Shown here piece after piece: positions 62,001 through 64,000 of a DNA stretch of 64,000 nucleotides. Below the pieces are notes generated by a model. That model saw only the letters and a program-made list of their open reading frames with translations, had not been told where the DNA came from and ran no database searches. Origin of the DNA: UBA4582 sp965657335. GTDB lineage: Bacteria; Pseudomonadota; Gammaproteobacteria; Pseudomonadales; Azotimanducaceae. Positions within the stretch are counted from its first letter, which is position 1. Every line of letters starts with the position of its first letter. A program made the position numbers and the translations under genes. The DNA lies in contig CBFHOH010000001.1 of NCBI GenBank assembly GCA_965657335.1, forward strand, positions 1 through 64,000, in the 5' to 3' direction.

Positions 62001-64000
62001 ATAAGAATTAATTGCTCATGAGCGTCAAGCAGTAATGATCGCGTTTCGTCATTGGGACGGGACGAGAGGTTTTCGTGGGCAACCAGTAAAGCTGTGGCCA
62101 TTTCCTCCACAAACACTTGCTTAAGCCTAGATGCCTGCGCTCGAACATTTTCCAACTCTAGAACAACCTCACTTAACTGGCTTGCACTCCAGCCCTCAAT
62201 GATTTCTTGCGGTTTGTTGAGTACCTGTATTTCCTCAAAATCGAACGAGGACAATGCGTCTGGCATGTCAAGTTCAGCAATTTCCGAAAGCCTGAATAGC
62301 AACTCATCTACCCCATGCATCTCAAACCTGAGTTCGTTCAGGTTAAGCAAGCACTCTTCCAGTAATTCAACCGTCTTATTGACGTACCAGAAGTATTCCG
62401 TCGACACGTTGGCGGAGATCATGAATAGATCGCTCGACCACTTTTCCATCGGTGCTGCTAGGCGAGCAATCGAGGTAACGCCAGCAACACCTGCACTTCC
62501 TTTAAGAGTGTGGAAAGCTTCAATGACATCGGGTGTGAGGGCTCCTTCTCCGACAGCGAATGCCTTAATAATGGCAACCTTTTCACTGGCCTCGGCAACA
62601 AATATTTCATCGAGTGCCGGATCCCACTCAAGATCAACTTCTCTTTTTCTTTCAATCGGTGCGCTATGGCTGCCTTCGTGTTTTTCAAATAGCGAGACGC
62701 TATCTGTCGCGATCCCTGTTTGGCCGGTAGCCATCGCCTGGGCCTTGGCTATCAGCTCATCAACCTGATACGTCTCGTGACGACCCTGCCTGAGAGCTTC
62801 GATGCCCTCAGAAACACTGTTAGCCACAACGGCAAGGAAACCTGAGAGATCAGAATCTGCTGCGACGATTTTATCGATTACCCGAGTAAGCATGTTTTCA
62901 ATTGACCCGGAGAGTTCACCCAACTCAATTGCACCCACGATGCGAGCGCTGCCCTTGAGAGTATGAAACAGGCGCCTTATTCCGATCAGGGACTCTTCTT
63001 CGGGCGAGCTGTTTCGCCAGCGGAGTAAATATTCGTTGATACCATTAAGAATTTCGTCCGCTTCCTCAATGAAAACACTTAATATTTCATCATCGACCGA
63101 ATCGCTTTCACCCCGTGTCTCTGTTTCAAGATGAGAGCCTTCAGCGATCACTTCTAAAGAGCCTTCAGTGGGTACTTCTAAAGAGCCTTCAGCGATCACT
63201 TCTAAAGAGCCTTCAGCGGGTAATTCAGCAAGCGCTTTTTTGCGGTTCTGAGCCGAGCCCGCTTCGGCATCTATCTGAACAGCACTATCGACCGCATATC
63301 CCAACCTTACAGCGGCTGCCTCTGCAACCTCCAACATCTGTAGATAGGGCTCTTTGGCACTCTCTAGTAGACGTTCAAGAAAGTAATCTACACTGGTAAT
63401 TGCATCCGCAAGGTCGTCCATTTGCGACAATTCGGGCCGACTTTGCTTTTCGATGAGCTCTCTTTCTATGAAAGCTGCTGCGGCTTTAAGAATGTCGCCT
63501 GATCGTTGTTGACTAATCACACTTAAACCACCAGCGAGGCTTCGGAGATTTTCGGGCACAGATAGGATCTTTGATAAGTCAAACTCAGAAGACACAAACC
63601 CAATCACTTGGTCTTTGGAGAGCCCAAGGGTGTTTCGTGTTTCTCGGATAACCGATGCCATTGCTTCATTAAGATCACCGAAATTATCTCTTCTGCCTCT
63701 CTCTTCATCTTCACCCATCACCTGAGCAAGCGCGGATCCAACCTCAAGAAAGGCTTTTGCCATTTCCAAAAGCTGGTTTTCGGAGGGACCCTGCGCATCG
63801 CTTTCGAGCTGTTTAATTATCTCTACCTGACCAAGTAACACGGTCTGCTCATCAGTCATGTCGATCACAGTTAGCGTGCTTGCGATTTGTTCTAGCGAAG
63901 GTATCAACTGATATAGTTCAGCAGCATCTTGACTCGACGATCGAACGAACAAATCCAACTTGTCGGTAATACTGCGTAGCTCCTCGACAATGATTTTTGA
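59039..64000 (-). CDS. chpA: Hybrid Hpt-CheA-REC chemotaxis kinase (ChpA/PilL-like), 5'-truncated by window edge
   Basis: At least 1653 residues, open to the right edge with no true start in the window. Reading from the N-terminus there is a degenerate Hpt-like region, then four Hpt domains with intact His: HTLKGSARIVG (near 62950), HTLKGSAGVAG (near 62490), HTMKGGARIAG (near 61670) and HTLKGGARLAG (near 61180). A dimerisation region, an HATPase (LEHMLRNAIDHGIE, DDGAGID, GRGVGMDVV), a CheW-like domain broken by the N gap and a C-terminal receiver (MIVDDS, LLDIEMPKMDG) follow. This layout is the Pil-Chp kinase controlling type IV pilus motility and surface sensing. The frame is preserved across the gap. 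The CheW-like gene follows with ATGA overlap. Confidence 0.93.
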   Translation of the reverse strand, partial: SKIIVEELRSITDKLDLFVRSSSQDAAELYQLIPSLEQIASTLTVIDMTDEQTVLLGQVEIIKQLESDAQGPSENQLLEMAKAFLEVGSALAQVMGEDEERGRRDNFGDLNEAMASVIRETRNTLGLSKDQVIGFVSSEFDLSKILSVPENLRSLAGGLSVISQQRSGDILKAAAAFIERELIEKQSRPELSQMDDLADAITSVDYFLERLLESAKEPYLQMLEVAEAAAVRLGYAVDSAVQIDAEAGSAQNRKKALAELPAEGSLEVIAEGSLEVPTEGSLEVIAEGSHLETETRGESDSVDDEILSVFIEEADEILNGINEYLLRWRNSSPEEESLIGIRRLFHTLKGSARIVGAIELGELSGSIENMLTRVIDKIVAADSDLSGFLAVVANSVSEGIEALRQGRHETYQVDELIAKAQAMATGQTGIATDSVSLFEKHEGSHSAPIERKREVDLEWDPALDEIFVAEASEKVAIIKAFAVGEGALTPDVIEAFHTLKGSAGVAGVTSIARLAAPMEKWSSDLFMISANVSTEYFWYVNKTVELLEECLLNLNELRFEMHGVDELLFRLSEIAELDMPDALSSFDFEEIQVLNKPQEIIEGWSASQLSEVVLELENVRAQASRLKQVFVEEMATALLVAHENLSSRPNDETRSLLLDAHEQLILMLDCIAASQQVSPAPEVVQALYAIDFAALERGQESEDIVAEPSMENTESSANPGMVNLPADDIDLDVLALFLEEAEDLIEGIDQSILEWSENTTEISHLDNILRLLHTMKGGARIAGLNSLGEYAHNFETDLMSLRTQRKTFDEHFFVRVNDRQDEITRRIGIYARYAEGTATEQEMSAMQQAKILVGLDSTWSETSIPDMVVVSDNADSGAASSQETTAGRLSADDIDFEILPIFIEEALALLESIDQSILDWSGATNDHTYLNNLLRYLHTLKGGARLAGLNSLGDNAHYLETFLTGVQQNPVELDDDFFASLNRHQDEITRQIAIYRRASEGSAETDETVSVNHSASPAQSQDVSTTDPSPASNVEAAERPLVPSQEMVRVSADLLDELVSLAGETSITRGRVEQQITDFGESLEEMEETIVRIREQVRRLEIEAESRETVFRSHSKDADAGFDELELDRYTMLQEISRSLSEGSSDMMDLKDTLLDKSRDAETLLHQQARLSSELQEGLTRTRMVSFARLIPRLRRNVRQISVEVGKSVKFDAFNIEGELDRSVLERIVAPLEHMLRNAIDHGIESRKDRIAANKPETGKISLRLSREGGYVVMTVSDDGAGIDVGAVKRKAVERGLINSVEQVTDQEAMQFIVGAGFSTAEKLTQISGRGVGMDVVNSEIKQLGGSLHIDSKLGVGTEFSIRIPFTVSINRALMVVVKEETYAVPLNTIEXXXXXXXXXXXXXXXXXXXXXXXXXXXXXXXXXXXXXXXXXXXXXXXXXXXXXXXXXXXXXXXXXXXXXXVIGSREVVVKALGRQFDKVAGISGATVLGDGSVVVILDVLALVRNADALTEQYASDDPLPSETGTKTVMIVDDSVTVRKVTSRLMERRGWKVTTAKDGLEAVEQLQNVHPDIVLLDIEMPKMDGFEVLRSVRRDERLKNLPIIMITSRSGEKHQQQALELGVNAYLGKPFQEAGLMSTIEEVLVQVKKQDSE
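59618..59825. other. Assembly gap (208 N) inside the hybrid kinase gene
   Basis: The 208 N fall in the CheW-like domain. The coding frame is the same on both sides when 208 bases are counted, so the estimated size is probably about right. The flanks share no repeat, unlike the other gap. Confidence 0.97.
63134..63226 (-). repeat. 24-bp tandem repeat (in-frame) in the hybrid kinase gene
   Basis: Three full 24-bp units (63134-63157, 63158-63181, 63182-63205; units 1 and 3 identical) plus a partial fourth. They encode an acidic octapeptide EGSLEV(I/P)(A/T) in a linker between the N-terminal domain and the first intact Hpt domain. Tandem repeats of this kind vary in copy number between strains. 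Confidence 0.85.

Noticed and set aside
63134..63226. Regular 24-bp repeats as a CRISPR array
   Set aside because: They are directly adjacent units without spacers, and they are in frame within a coding gene.

Overview
The window looks like a metagenome-assembled or draft contig from a Gammaproteobacterium, probably marine. The taxonomic signals are the conserved gamma-type neighbourhoods: ilvA divergent from rpiA; tkt-pgk-fba divergent from metK-metF-rsmE; and a Pil-Chp hybrid kinase (ChpA type) followed by a CheW-like protein. The clade is inference. Two runs of N (4994-5093 and 59618-59825) are assembly gaps. The first is flanked by exact 77-bp duplicates and is almost certainly an unclosed contig overlap, not real DNA.

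Layout. (1) 1-3.1 kb: a + strand catabolic set of truncated Baeyer-Villiger-type flavin monooxygenase (BVMO), SDR and TIM-barrel amidohydrolase. (2) 3.2-12 kb: a divergent ADP-ribosylglycohydrolase-like protein, then a stress and photorepair island. It holds lipocalin, LON-domain protein, FeS-type (6-4) photolyase family protein with a small coupled ORF, DUF6482 protein, membrane protein, endonuclease VIII, DUF3429 protein, a frameshifted cryptochrome DASH and a 49-residue DUF2256 protein. (3) 12-30.5 kb: oxidative catabolism, with two full-length paralogous BVMOs, SDR, SnoaL-like protein, LLM flavin oxidoreductase, a Tat-exported amine-oxidase-like flavoprotein, methyltransferase, CaiB-type CoA-transferase, HCCA-isomerase-like protein, APC permease, hydroxyacid dehydrogenase, PNPOx-like protein, EthD-like protein, carotenoid oxygenase, and a P450-cupin operon. 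(4) 30.7-35 kb: RND adaptor and permease. (5) 35-45.5 kb: TauD-type dioxygenase and aldo/keto reductase divergent from a TetR regulator with a clear palindromic operator; epoxide-hydrolase-like enzyme; CYP153-like P450 divergent from a PhyH dioxygenase; DUF2817, NnrU, GST, MBL-fold and crotonase proteins. (6) 45.8-48.5 kb: a three-gene unit of diiron ferritin-like oxygenase, PAS-only sensor and [2Fe-2S] ferredoxin behind an FNR/Anr-like box. (7) 48.7-58.6 kb: core metabolism (ilvA, rpiA, fba, pgk, tkt, metK, metF, rsmE). (8) 58.5-64 kb: chpC-like and chpA-like chemotaxis genes, the latter running off the right edge.

The accessory half suggests a heterotroph that breaks down hydrophobic compounds (alkanes, terpenoids or steroids, apocarotenoids, lignin-type aromatics) with many O2-dependent enzymes: P450s, BVMOs, Fe(II)/2-oxoglutarate and diiron enzymes. 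Their products would be channelled into CoA thioesters by the SDR, CaiB and crotonase proteins. The most unusual unit is the diiron-PAS-ferredoxin set, which looks like a self-contained oxygen-responsive hydroxylase system. No tRNA, rRNA, CRISPR array, insertion sequence or prophage was seen.
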